Notes: generated by a model from the letters alone, not told the origin. Positions 1 to 5,025 are shown, counted from the first letter of the stretch. The stretch is 6,891 nt of DNA from Betaproteobacteria bacterium (GCA_012274205.1 JAAOZY010000207.1:1-6891), one strand, 5' to 3'. Program-made: numbers and translations.

Positions 1-298
1 GTCCTGGGTACCGGCCTTCGTACGTCCATACATCGCTGGACGGAAGTTCAGCATGCAAACGTACCCGGGCGGGCAACATGCGGATGCGCCCGATCGCGAC
101 ATCCAGTTCTTCCGCGGCGATCTGAGCCAGCGCCGTCACGATCCCCTGGCCGATCTCGACCTTGCCCGAGCGCACCTCGATGCTGCCGTCGGGGAGGAAG
201 CGCAGCCATTGCGACAGGCGCCGGTTCAGATGCAGGCTGCCGGGCAGGCGCGGCCGGTCGCCGGCGCCGCCCGCGGCAAGGCGATAGGCGAGGTTCAC
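1..298 (-). CDS. Molybdopterin-binding large subunit, xanthine dehydrogenase family (5' part only)
   Basis: This is the N-terminal part (about 99 codons) of the molybdenum-cofactor subunit of a two- or three-subunit hydroxylase; the gene runs off the left edge. The GTG start at 298-296 overlaps the stop of the small-subunit gene (GTGA), a usual sign of translational coupling. Residues 18-77 read like the start of isoquinoline 1-oxidoreductase/nicotinate-dehydrogenase-type large subunits: RLPGSL (17-22), NRRLSQWLRF (25-34), PDGSIEVRSGKVEIGQGI (36-53) and TALAQIAAEELDV (55-67). The GKxExGQGI.TAL.Q.AAEEL block is diagnostic for the family. Such subunits bind Mo-molybdopterin and hydroxylate N-heteroaromatics or aldehydes with water as the oxygen source. 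After residue 77 (below about position 67) the protein no longer resembles the family, which normally continues with a segment ending in NEG. This could be lineage variation, a frameshift or a sequence-end artefact. No Tat signal is seen. The substrate cannot be told. Confidence 0.82.
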   Translation of the reverse strand, partial: MNLAYRLAAGGAGDRPRLPGSLHLNRRLSQWLRFLPDGSIEVRSGKVEIGQGIVTALAQIAAEELDVAIGRIRMLPARVRLHAELPSSDVWTYEGRYPG

Positions 299-798
299 GC
301 CTCTGTGTCCACGGTGTCCATGCGCGCCGCGCGCAGCACCGCGCGCACGATGCGATTGTGCGAGCCGCAGCGGCACAGGTTCTGGTCGAGCGCGGCGCGC
401 ACCTCGGCTTCGCTGGGCCGCGGCTGGCGCGCGAGCAGCGCCGCCGCGCTGACTACAATGCCCGGCAGGCAGTAGCCGCATTGGCCCGCCTGCTCGGCGA
501 TCAGCGCGCTTTGCAGCGGGTGCGGATGCGCCGCGTCGCCCAGGCCTTCGGCAGTGGTGATGCGCTTGCCCACTGCCGCCCACAGCGGCGTGTCGCAGGA
601 CGCCACCGCCTGTCCGTCGATGAGCACGCGGCAGGCGCCGCATTCGCCCGTGCCGCAGCCGAAGTGCGCCGCCTTCAGCCCGAGCTGATTGCGCAGCACG
701 TACAGCAGCGGCGTGTCCGCGGCTGCGCTTACTTCGTGCTCGATGCCATTGACGCTGAGCCGCAGGCTTGCAGCGGCGTCCGCGGGCTGCGCGCTCAC
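295..798 (-). CDS. [2Fe-2S] small subunit, xanthine dehydrogenase/isoquinoline oxidoreductase family
   Basis: This 167-residue protein carries electrons from the molybdenum site of the adjacent large subunit to an acceptor. The N-terminal half is a plant-ferredoxin-like domain with ligands C48, C53, C56 and C68 (CGTGECGAC block at 48-56). The C-terminal half is the all-helical [2Fe-2S]-binding domain with C107-GY-C110 and C142-R-C144-G, the standard layout of this family, so all eight cluster cysteines are present. Length is normal (150-170 residues). The start is GTG at 798-796, 4 nt after the stop of the solute-receptor gene. No better start lies nearby, and spacing argues for coupling with the upstream gene. 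Its own stop overlaps the large-subunit start. No FAD subunit lies between, which fits IorAB- or NdhSL-like enzymes better than three-subunit CO- or xanthine-dehydrogenase-like ones. A FAD subunit could still lie beyond the left edge. The family call is secure; the substrate is not known. Confidence 0.95.
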   Translation of the reverse strand: MSAQPADAAASLRLSVNGIEHEVSAAADTPLLYVLRNQLGLKAAHFGCGTGECGACRVLIDGQAVASCDTPLWAAVGKRITTAEGLGDAAHPHPLQSALIAEQAGQCGYCLPGIVVSAAALLARQPRPSEAEVRAALDQNLCRCGSHNRIVRAVLRAARMDTVDTEA

Positions 799-802
799 GG
801 CC

Positions 803-1771
803 TCAATCGACCTTGGCGCCGGAAATTTTCACCACCTTCGCCCACTTGGCGATATCGTCGTGCAGGTACTGGCCGAATTCGGCGGTGCTCATGTTGAGCG
901 GCGCCGCACCCTGCTTGGCCCAGGCTTCCTTCACATCGGCGCTGTTGACGATTTTCCGGATCTCGGCATTGAGGCGCTCGACGATGGGTTTGGGCGTACC
1001 CGCCGGCGCCATGATGCCTAGCCATATGACCGCCTCGTAGCCCGGCACACCGGCTTCGGATACGGTGGGCACGTCGGGCAGCACCGGCGACCGCGTCTTG
1101 CCGGTCGTGCCCAGCGCCCTGAGCTTGCCCGCGCGCACGTTGGGCGCCATGGTGGTGATCGCGTCGAACATCATCTGCACCTGGCCGCCGAGCACGTCGG
1201 TGCGCGCGCCGGAGCTGCCTTTGTAGGGGACGTGCACGATGTCCACGCCCGCCATCGCCTTGAACAGTTCGCCGGCCATATGGTAGGGCGTGCCCGGGCC
1301 CGAGGACGCGTAGTTGAGCACGCCCGGCTTGGCCTTGGCGAGCGCGATGAATTCCTTCAGCGTATTGGCCGGTACCGAGGGGTGCACCACCAGCACCAGA
1401 TCCGAGTAATTGACCGGCGCCACCGGCACGAAATCGCGCAGCAGCTGGAACGGTTTGTTCGACAGCAGCGATTCGTTGACCGTATGCGTGTTGGACATCA
1501 TCAGCAGGGTGTAGCCGTCCGGGTCGGATTTCGCCACCGCATCGGTGCCGATCACCGAGCCGCCGCCGGGACGGTCCTCGATCACGAACGCTTGTCCCAG
1601 CGCTGCCTGCAGGCGCTGGCCGACGAAGCGCGCGTAGATGTCCGCCGGACCGCCGGCGGCGAACGGGACGACGATGTGGACCGCGCGGTTGGGGTAGTTC
1701 TGCGCTGCGGCCGGCTGCACCGCCAGGACACACAACATGAACGCAATCAAACCTCTTGCGAATTGAGCCAT
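803..1771 (-). CDS. Tripartite tricarboxylate transporter (Bug/TctC family) substrate-binding protein
   Basis: A 322-residue periplasmic solute receptor. A Sec signal peptide (about residues 1-23: positive start, hydrophobic core, AAA before Q24) is followed by the family signature: NYPNRAVHIVVPFAAGGPAD (25-44), PGGGSVIGTDAVAKSDPDGY (68-87), YASSGPGTPYHMAGELF (154-170), VPYKG (181-185) and LPDVPTVSEAGVPGYE (231-246). These line the carboxylate-binding cleft in known Bug proteins. Length is normal. The start at 1771 is supported by a strong ribosome site (GGAGGA, 8 nt before the ATG). It is the first gene of the operon with the Mo-hydroxylase subunits, 4 nt before the small-subunit start. The ligand is therefore probably the enzyme's substrate or a related carboxylate (inference). 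No TctA/TctB membrane partners are in view; many Bug proteins are orphans or act in sensing. A 366-residue frame overlapping most of this gene on the same strand is a GC-rich shadow. Confidence 0.95.
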   Translation of the reverse strand: MAQFARGLIAFMLCVLAVQPAAAQNYPNRAVHIVVPFAAGGPADIYARFVGQRLQAALGQAFVIEDRPGGGSVIGTDAVAKSDPDGYTLLMMSNTHTVNESLLSNKPFQLLRDFVPVAPVNYSDLVLVVHPSVPANTLKEFIALAKAKPGVLNYASSGPGTPYHMAGELFKAMAGVDIVHVPYKGSSGARTDVLGGQVQMMFDAITTMAPNVRAGKLRALGTTGKTRSPVLPDVPTVSEAGVPGYEAVIWLGIMAPAGTPKPIVERLNAEIRKIVNSADVKEAWAKQGAAPLNMSTAEFGQYLHDDIAKWAKVVKISGAKVD

Positions 1772-1844
1772 AGATTATTCCTCCGGTGACGAGCGCCCGC
1801 TCCTGCGCTAGGGCCCGCGCCCTGTGGCGCGGTCCGGCTTTGTA
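1763..1844 (-). promoter_or_regulatory. Leader of the receptor/Mo-hydroxylase operon: hairpin and ribosome-binding site
   Basis: Read on the minus strand, the leader has a perfect 7-bp GC stem with a 4-nt loop (CCGCGCC, ACAG, GGCGCGG; 1832-1815), then GGAGGA about 8 nt before the ATG at 1771. The hairpin could stabilise the 5' end of the message. The ribosome site is clear; the role of the hairpin is inference. Confidence 0.5.
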
Positions 1845-1868
1845 GCACGGGCGCTGATAGCGCGTCCA
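1839..1868 (-). promoter_or_regulatory. Possible sigma70-type promoter of the operon
   Basis: On the minus strand, TGGACG (1868-1863) and TACAAA (1844-1839) are separated by 18 nt, each matching four of six consensus positions. Transcription would start near 1832, about 60 nt before the receptor start codon. It is a weak match in GC-rich DNA and could be chance. Confidence 0.3.
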
Positions 1869-1907
1869 GAGTTCGCGCAATACCGCCATGCGCAATGACG
1901 GGGCCGG

Positions 1908-2047
1908 TCAGGCTAGTGCCACGATCAGCGGCACGTGCATTTCCGCTGCGCTGACGCCGCCGTGCACGCCCAGGCTCAGGCGGCGCGGCTAGTCCGGGCC
2001 GATGCCGAACCAGGCCTGCGCGATCAGATCGCGTTGCGGTGCAGCTA
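1908..2047 (-). pseudogene. Degenerate remnant of the 3' end of a phosphatase gene (copy of the gene at 2527-3699)
   Basis: This stretch is a broken copy of the C-terminal coding part of the phosphodiesterase gene to its right. Positions 1908-1990 align without gaps to 2527-2609 (76 of 83 identical, including the stop codon). Positions 1991-2030 align to 2691-2730 (36 of 40), and similarity fades out by 2047. Read on the minus strand it gives LIAQAWFGIGPD, a TAG stop, then PRRLSLGVHGGVSAAEMHVP and LIVALA, then the TGA at 1910-1908. Three lesions are visible: a 1-nt loss near 2031, the in-frame TAG, and an 81-nt deletion relative to the intact gene between two GGCGCGG repeats. Several differences in the conserved part are synonymous, so the copy probably diverged as a working gene before decaying. 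It cannot make a functional protein. No other part of the gene is left in the window. Confidence 0.85.
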
Positions 2048-2410
2048 GTAGTTCAGCACGTTCGTCGCGTCTATGCATTCCTTGACAAACGTGGCGGCGT
2101 TGACGACAGAAGCGCCCGCTATCAGATCATTCTTGGGATCGATCTTGCGCGACTGCACGCATGGGCCGCACACCAGCAATTTCCCGCCCGCCTCGCAATA
2201 AGCGGCCACAAGGTCCTTGAGCGGGGGAAAGCTGGGCGCAGCAACGCGCTCGGCCACGCCTTTGCTGGCAAGCGTCACCCCGTCTGCCTGAAAGCACATG
2301 ACTACCTCGATATCCATGGCCTGGGCGGTGGTGGACATCACAAACGGGATCGTCGCACGTTCGGGATCGTCTGCGCCGTGCGTGCAGATGATGACAAGTC
2401 TTTGCGCCAT
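2045..2410 (-). CDS. DsrE/DsrF-like family protein
   Basis: A 121-residue soluble protein with the fold pattern of the DsrE/TusD family: a first strand RLVIICTHG (4-12), then a nucleotide-binding-like alternation of helices and strands, AQAMDIEVVMCFQADGVTLA (29-48), and KLLVCGPCVQSRKI (77-90). Members bind or relay sulfur on a conserved cysteine; the CGPC pair (C81, C84) is at the place where related proteins keep it. Further cysteines are C9, C39, C72 and C112. Partners of the DsrEFH or TusBCD complexes are absent, so it belongs to the many stand-alone homologues of unknown role. The start at 2410 has AGGAG 7 nt upstream. The TAG stop sits exactly where the phosphatase remnant begins, and its position equals a Glu codon of the intact phosphatase. 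The last residues (TNVLNY) may therefore have been altered by rearrangement. No convincing promoter was seen in the 116 nt before it. Confidence 0.82.
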   Translation of the reverse strand: MAQRLVIICTHGADDPERATIPFVMSTTAQAMDIEVVMCFQADGVTLASKGVAERVAAPSFPPLKDLVAAYCEAGGKLLVCGPCVQSRKIDPKNDLIAGASVVNAATFVKECIDATNVLNY

Positions 2411-2501
2411 ATCGTTGCTCCTAGCTTAGTTCGGACAAGTTGGGATCGGTGTCTGGCTTTTTATCAGGAAGGCAATGCGAAGCTGTTGACTTTGGTCACA
2501 A

Positions 2502-2520
2502 GCCCGGCCTTTAGCCAGGC
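2502..2520 (-). terminator. Hairpin just after the phosphatase stop (possible terminator)
   Basis: On the minus strand, GCCTGGC, loop TAAAG, GCCGGGC form a 7-bp stem with one G-T pair, 6 nt after the phosphatase stop codon. No T-run follows, so it is at best a weak intrinsic terminator or a 3'-end-protecting structure that partly insulates the DsrE gene. Confidence 0.4.
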
Positions 2521-2526
2521 GGACGT

Positions 2527-3699
2527 TCAGGCTTCGGCCACGATCAGCGGCACGTGCATCTCCGCCGCGCTGACGCCGCCGTGCACGCCCAGGGTCAGGT
2601 GGCGCGGCTCGCCCAGGATCCAGTCCTTGATGGTGTAATCGCCTTTCATCACCAGGGTGTAATGCCCGACGCGCTCGGCCAGGCGCGGATTGGCCGGGCC
2701 GAGGCCGAACCAGCCCTGCGCGATCAGATCGGCGCTGCGATACAGCTCGACGCTGGCCGCGAGCCTGGTCTGCACATAGTGCTCGAACGCGGCTTCCGCT
2801 CCAGGCTGCACATAGCAGTAGGCGGCGCGGCGCTCGCCGCACAAGGGCAGCATCAGCATCTGCGCCAGCTCGGGGTGCTGCTCGAGTTCGATGCAGGAGG
2901 CGGCGGGCGAATCGATGAAGCCGTGGTCGGCAGTCGCGATCAGCACCGTATCGGTTCCCGCAAGCTCGTCCAGGAGTCTGGCGTAAGCGGCATCGATCTG
3001 GCGGAATTTCTGCTGCAGTTCCGCGCTGCCGCAGCCGAAGCTGTGCGCGGCGTGGTCGAACTCGTAGGTGTAGGCGTGGATGAACTTGCGTTCGCCGCTG
3101 CTGCGCACGATCTTCGCCACGTCCGCGATTAGCCCCGTCAAATCCTTGTAGGGCCGGCGCTGCGCCGACCCGCAGTGCGCGACGTTGTAGTCCGAATCGA
3201 TGATGTCGGCCGGCGATACGACATGGGTCTGCAGCGGCAGGCGGTCGAACATGGCTGCGGCGGTGTACACGCTGGCGGGCGCGATGCCCGCCCGGGACAG
3301 CGGCTCGCCGCCGTGGCGCGGGCGAAAGCGCAACGTCGCCACGACGCAGCCGAGTTCGCGCAGCCAGGCATGCCAGCCGGTGAGCGCATGTTGCTGCGGA
3401 CCGACGCCGGTGAGAAAGCTCGTCACGGCGGTCGCCGTGGTCGACGGGAATACCGAGGTAATGCGCGCCTGCAGATTTCGCCGCAGCGCGCCGCCGGCTC
3501 CGGCGCCGCTCAGGTAATCGTAGCCGAGCCCGTCGAGCACCAGCAGCACGATGTTGCGCGCGTCCGCCAGCGCGCGCGCGGGCAGCGCCTCGAGTTCGGG
3601 GTAGGCCGCCGCCGCGGCGCAGGGCCGCGCGCCGAGCGCGGCTTCGATCGAGCGCATCAGGTTGACGATGCAGCCGCCGTGATAGTTTGGCAGTTCCAT
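2527..3699 (-). CDS. Alkaline phosphatase superfamily protein (phosphodiesterase/nucleotide pyrophosphatase type)
   Basis: A 390-residue enzyme of the phosphodiesterase/nucleotide pyrophosphatase branch, which cleaves phosphate esters at a two-metal site. The expected motifs come in order: metal Asp in VLLVLDGLGYDYL (D56); nucleophile region SVFPSTTATAVTSFLTG (82-98, T87 or T88); FDHAAHSFG (214-222, metal D215 and H219); ATADHGFID (256-264, metal D258 and H259); and the late metal His in LGVHGG (H373). Length is normal. No clear signal peptide or membrane segment is seen, so it is probably cytoplasmic. The ATG at 3699 is chosen because the N-terminus (MELPNYHGGCIVNLM) looks complete and no in-frame start upstream is better. 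It has no Shine-Dalgarno sequence, and a -10-like TATAGC lies 8 nt before it, so the mRNA may be leaderless. The gene diverges from cnoX across a repeat-rich gap. A decayed partial copy lies beyond the DsrE gene. The natural substrate is unknown. Confidence 0.9.
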   Translation of the reverse strand: MELPNYHGGCIVNLMRSIEAALGARPCAAAAAYPELEALPARALADARNIVLLVLDGLGYDYLSGAGAGGALRRNLQARITSVFPSTTATAVTSFLTGVGPQQHALTGWHAWLRELGCVVATLRFRPRHGGEPLSRAGIAPASVYTAAAMFDRLPLQTHVVSPADIIDSDYNVAHCGSAQRRPYKDLTGLIADVAKIVRSSGERKFIHAYTYEFDHAAHSFGCGSAELQQKFRQIDAAYARLLDELAGTDTVLIATADHGFIDSPAASCIELEQHPELAQMLMLPLCGERRAAYCYVQPGAEAAFEHYVQTRLAASVELYRSADLIAQGWFGLGPANPRLAERVGHYTLVMKGDYTIKDWILGEPRHLTLGVHGGVSAAEMHVPLIVAEA

Positions 3700-3707
3700 G
3701 GGCGGAT

Positions 3708-3713
3708 GCTATA
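3708..3713 (-). promoter_or_regulatory. Possible -10 element for the phosphatase gene (leaderless arrangement)
   Basis: TATAGC on the minus strand (3713-3708) matches four of six -10 positions and ends 8 nt before the ATG, so transcription would begin at or next to the start codon. There is no recognisable -35; that place is taken by the inverted repeat at 3719-3743. Confidence 0.35.
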
Positions 3714-3718
3714 AGAAC

Positions 3719-3743
3719 GTGTCGCAAAAGTCATTTGCGACAC
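3719..3743. promoter_or_regulatory. Perfect 10-bp inverted repeat, possible operator upstream of the phosphatase
   Basis: The arms GTGTCGCAAA (3719-3728) and TTTGCGACAC (3734-3743) are exact reverse complements around a 5-nt spacer. The dyad begins 19 nt before the phosphatase ATG and would cover about -18 to -43 of a promoter using the TATAGC box, so a bound protein would block it. It has no T-run like an intrinsic terminator. I do not recognise the regulator; it could also be an end of a mobile repeat. Confidence 0.5.
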
Positions 3744-3855
3744 CCAAATTCAGGGGAGCACGAGGGGAGTTCCCCCAAGGGGACTTTCCCGTCTCCCGTC
3801 AAGCGGGACCGAGGGAGCGGGATCGAGACCTTCGGAGCGGAACCCCTCGTTTTGT

Positions 3856-3911
3856 TTGCGGCCAGACGGAAGCTTGCGGCCAGCACGCTTGAAACTTGCC
3901 GCGACTGGCCG
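3856..3911. repeat. Three CGGCCAG-type boxes around the cnoX -35 region
   Basis: TTGCGGCCAG occurs at 3856-3865 and again at 3874-3883, 18 nt apart start to start. The reverse complement CTGGCCG lies at 3905-3911, directly before the -10. The second and third copies form a dyad around the -35. The layout suggests a transcription-factor site, but the factor is unknown and GGCC words are common in GC-rich DNA. Confidence 0.4.
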
Positions 3912-3917
3912 TATATA
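3889..3917 (+). promoter_or_regulatory. Sigma70-type promoter for cnoX
   Basis: TTGAAA (3889-3894) and TATATA (3912-3917) are separated by 17 nt, close to consensus and striking in GC-rich DNA. Transcription would begin near 3924, leaving a leader of about 100 nt that contains the two hairpins at 3936-4003. An alternative -10, TATATT, lies 2 nt downstream. Confidence 0.65.
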
Positions 3918-3935
3918 TTGAGAAGTCGTTTCAAA

Positions 3936-3957
3936 ATGAGGGGATACATCCCCTCAT
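3936..3957 (+). promoter_or_regulatory. Near-perfect palindrome in the cnoX leader
   Basis: ATGAGGGGAT (3936-3945) and ATCCCCTCAT (3948-3957) are perfect inverted repeats with only AC between. In RNA this folds as an 8-bp stem with a 6-nt loop. As DNA it is a 22-bp operator-like dyad about 12 nt after the predicted transcription start. Confidence 0.5.
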
Positions 3958-3970
3958 GCTCCCCTAAATC

Positions 3971-4003
3971 AGGGGCCATTTCGGTAATTCTGAAATGGCC
4001 TCT
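3971..4003 (+). promoter_or_regulatory. Long hairpin in the cnoX leader
   Basis: A 14-bp stem (3971-3984 with 3990-4003, two G-T pairs) closes on the loop TAATT; its core GGCCATTTC/GAAATGGCC is perfect. It ends 14 nt before the AGGAG ribosome site (4018-4022). It may affect message stability or translation, or act as an attenuator, but the following bases TCTTAGT are not a proper T-run. Confidence 0.5.
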
Positions 4004-4027
4004 TAGTAAATACCCGCAGGAGTCGAG

Positions 4028-4882
4028 ATGGATACCTATTCGTTTGAAACCGGAACCGAGGCGTTCGAGCGCGACGTGCTGCAAGCGTCGGAGAAGGTGC
4101 CGGTGCTGGTCGATTTCTGGGCGCCCTGGTGCGCGCCCTGCCGCTCGCTCAAGCCGGTGCTGGAAAAGCTGGCTGCCGAATACGGCGGCCGCTTCCTGCT
4201 GGCCAAGGTCAATTCCGACGAGCATGCGCAGCTCGCGGCGCAGTTCGGCGTGCGCGGCATCCCCAACGTGAAGGCTTTCATCGACGGCAAGCTGGCGGAC
4301 GAATTCACCGGCGCGCTGCCCGAGAGCGGCGTGCGCGCGTTCATCGACCGGCTGATCCCGACTCCGGGCGAGAAGCTGCGCCGCACGGCGCGCGCACTGG
4401 TGGTGCAGGGAGACTTCGACGAGGCGGAGCGCCAGCTGCGCAGCGCGCTGGAACTCGAACCGGACAATCAGGCGGTGCGTCTGGACCTGGTCGAGCTGCT
4501 GCTGGCGAAAAACAGCCAGGCCGAGGCGGACGCGCTGTTCGCGTCGATCCCCGAGCGCGAGCGCGACGAGCGCGCCGAACGGCTCTATGCCGTGCTTGCC
4601 CTGTGGAAACGCGGCCAGCAACTGCCTGCGGCGGAGGTGCTCGAAGCCAGGCTCGCCGCCGATCCCGGCGACCTCGACGCGCGGCTCGCGCTGGGCGAAC
4701 GCCTGATTGCCGATAGCCGCTATGAGCCGGCGCTGGCCGAGTTGCTGGAGGTGGTGCGCAAGGATCGCGGCGCGCGGCGCACCAGCGCGCGCAAACTGAT
4801 GGTGGATGTGTTCGGTCTCGCTGAAAACCAGGCAGAGCTGGTGAGCAAATATCGCAAGCTGCTGGCCGGCGCGCTTTACTGA
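4028..4882 (+). CDS. cnoX: CnoX (YbbN)-type chaperedoxin: thioredoxin domain fused to TPR-like repeats
   Basis: A 284-residue cytoplasmic protein. Residues 1-110 form a thioredoxin domain with WAPWCAPC (31-38, redox cysteines C35 and C38) and the cis-proline in GIPN (P79). Residues 113-284 are helical TPR-like repeats, e.g. RALVVQGDFDEAERQLRSAL (122-141) and LGERLIADSRYEPALAELLE (222-241). Family members hold unfolded or oxidation-damaged proteins for GroEL and DnaK. E. coli CnoX lacks the first active-site cysteine, whereas this one has a complete CXXC, as reported for Caulobacter CnoX, which also reduces substrates. Length matches the family (280-300). The start is fixed by AGGAG (4018-4022) 5 nt before the ATG. 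It is transcribed alone and diverges from the phosphatase, with a good promoter and a structured leader. Long open frames antisense to it are GC-rich shadows. Confidence 0.93.
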   Translation: MDTYSFETGTEAFERDVLQASEKVPVLVDFWAPWCAPCRSLKPVLEKLAAEYGGRFLLAKVNSDEHAQLAAQFGVRGIPNVKAFIDGKLADEFTGALPESGVRAFIDRLIPTPGEKLRRTARALVVQGDFDEAERQLRSALELEPDNQAVRLDLVELLLAKNSQAEADALFASIPERERDERAERLYAVLALWKRGQQLPAAEVLEARLAADPGDLDARLALGERLIADSRYEPALAELLEVVRKDRGARRTSARKLMVDVFGLAENQAELVSKYRKLLAGALY

Positions 4883-4924
4883 AAGCGGATCGAGCCGGGA
4901 ACAATCGCGGTTTCTGCGCCATCC

Positions 4925-4948
4925 CGCGGTGCCCGCGCGGCCACCGCG
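4925..4948 (+). terminator. GC-rich hairpin after cnoX (weak terminator candidate)
   Basis: CGCGGTG (4925-4931) and CACCGCG (4942-4948) form a perfect 7-bp stem 42 nt after the cnoX stop, with a 10-nt loop that can pair internally. There is no T-run, so intrinsic termination is uncertain. Confidence 0.35.
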
Positions 4949-4955
4949 CCCATGT

Positions 4956-4969
4956 TTGATGCAAATCAT
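4956..4969. promoter_or_regulatory. FNR/Anr-type binding site upstream of the efflux genes
   Basis: TTGAT-GCAA-ATCAT matches the FNR/Anr consensus TTGAT-N4-ATCAA at nine of ten fixed positions. A TAACCT hexamer (4991-4996) downstream would place transcription start near 5003-5004, with the site centred near -41, the usual position at class II FNR-activated promoters. The hexamer matches only three of six -10 bases. The site suggests control by low oxygen or by a related Crp/Fnr regulator such as Dnr; this is inference. Confidence 0.5.
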
Positions 4970-5025
4970 AGGCTTGCCGCCGCGCTTGGGTAACCTTAGT
5001 CACATACCGCTTTTCCACCCCTCGC

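Larger units (their letters stand above)
3748..3969. repeat. Segment bounded by 21-nt imperfect inverted repeats (MITE-like or regulatory)
   Basis: Positions 3748-3768 and the reverse complement of 3949-3969 match at 19 of 21 positions; the core AGGGGAGCAYGAGGGGA is shared. They enclose about 180 nt rich in short GGGG/CCCC stems and without a credible gene. The size and terminal repeats recall small non-autonomous mobile elements. However, no clear target-site duplication is seen, and the segment contains the likely cnoX promoter. The alternative is a long-range DNA or RNA structure native to this intergenic region. Together with its flanks it fills the 328-nt gap 3700-4027. Confidence 0.45.

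Noticed and set aside
795..1895. 366-residue open frame on the minus strand over the solute receptor gene
   Set aside because: It overlaps the well-supported receptor in another frame; its sequence is Arg/Gly/Ala-rich without family motifs, typical of a GC-rich shadow.
2039..2638. 199-residue plus-strand frame opposite the DsrE gene
   Set aside because: Antisense to a gene with a ribosome site and family motifs; its end runs into the phosphatase coding region antisense.
2426..3727. 433-residue minus-strand frame over the phosphatase
   Set aside because: Same strand, different frame; the 390-residue frame carries all catalytic motifs, this one none.
3753..3810. Possible G-quadruplex from the GGGG runs
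   Set aside because: Only three G4 runs are close together and the next G-run needs a long loop; CCCC runs in between favour simple hairpins.
3719..4003. CRISPR array
   Set aside because: The repeats are inverted and irregularly spaced, with no unit of constant length and no cas gene.
3687..4271. 194-residue plus-strand frame across the intergenic region
   Set aside because: It starts inside the phosphatase antisense and runs into cnoX out of frame; no ribosome site or domain.
3731..4969. 412-residue minus-strand frame opposite cnoX
   Set aside because: Antisense to a gene with clear thioredoxin and TPR motifs and a ribosome site; low-complexity Arg/Ala/His-rich composition.
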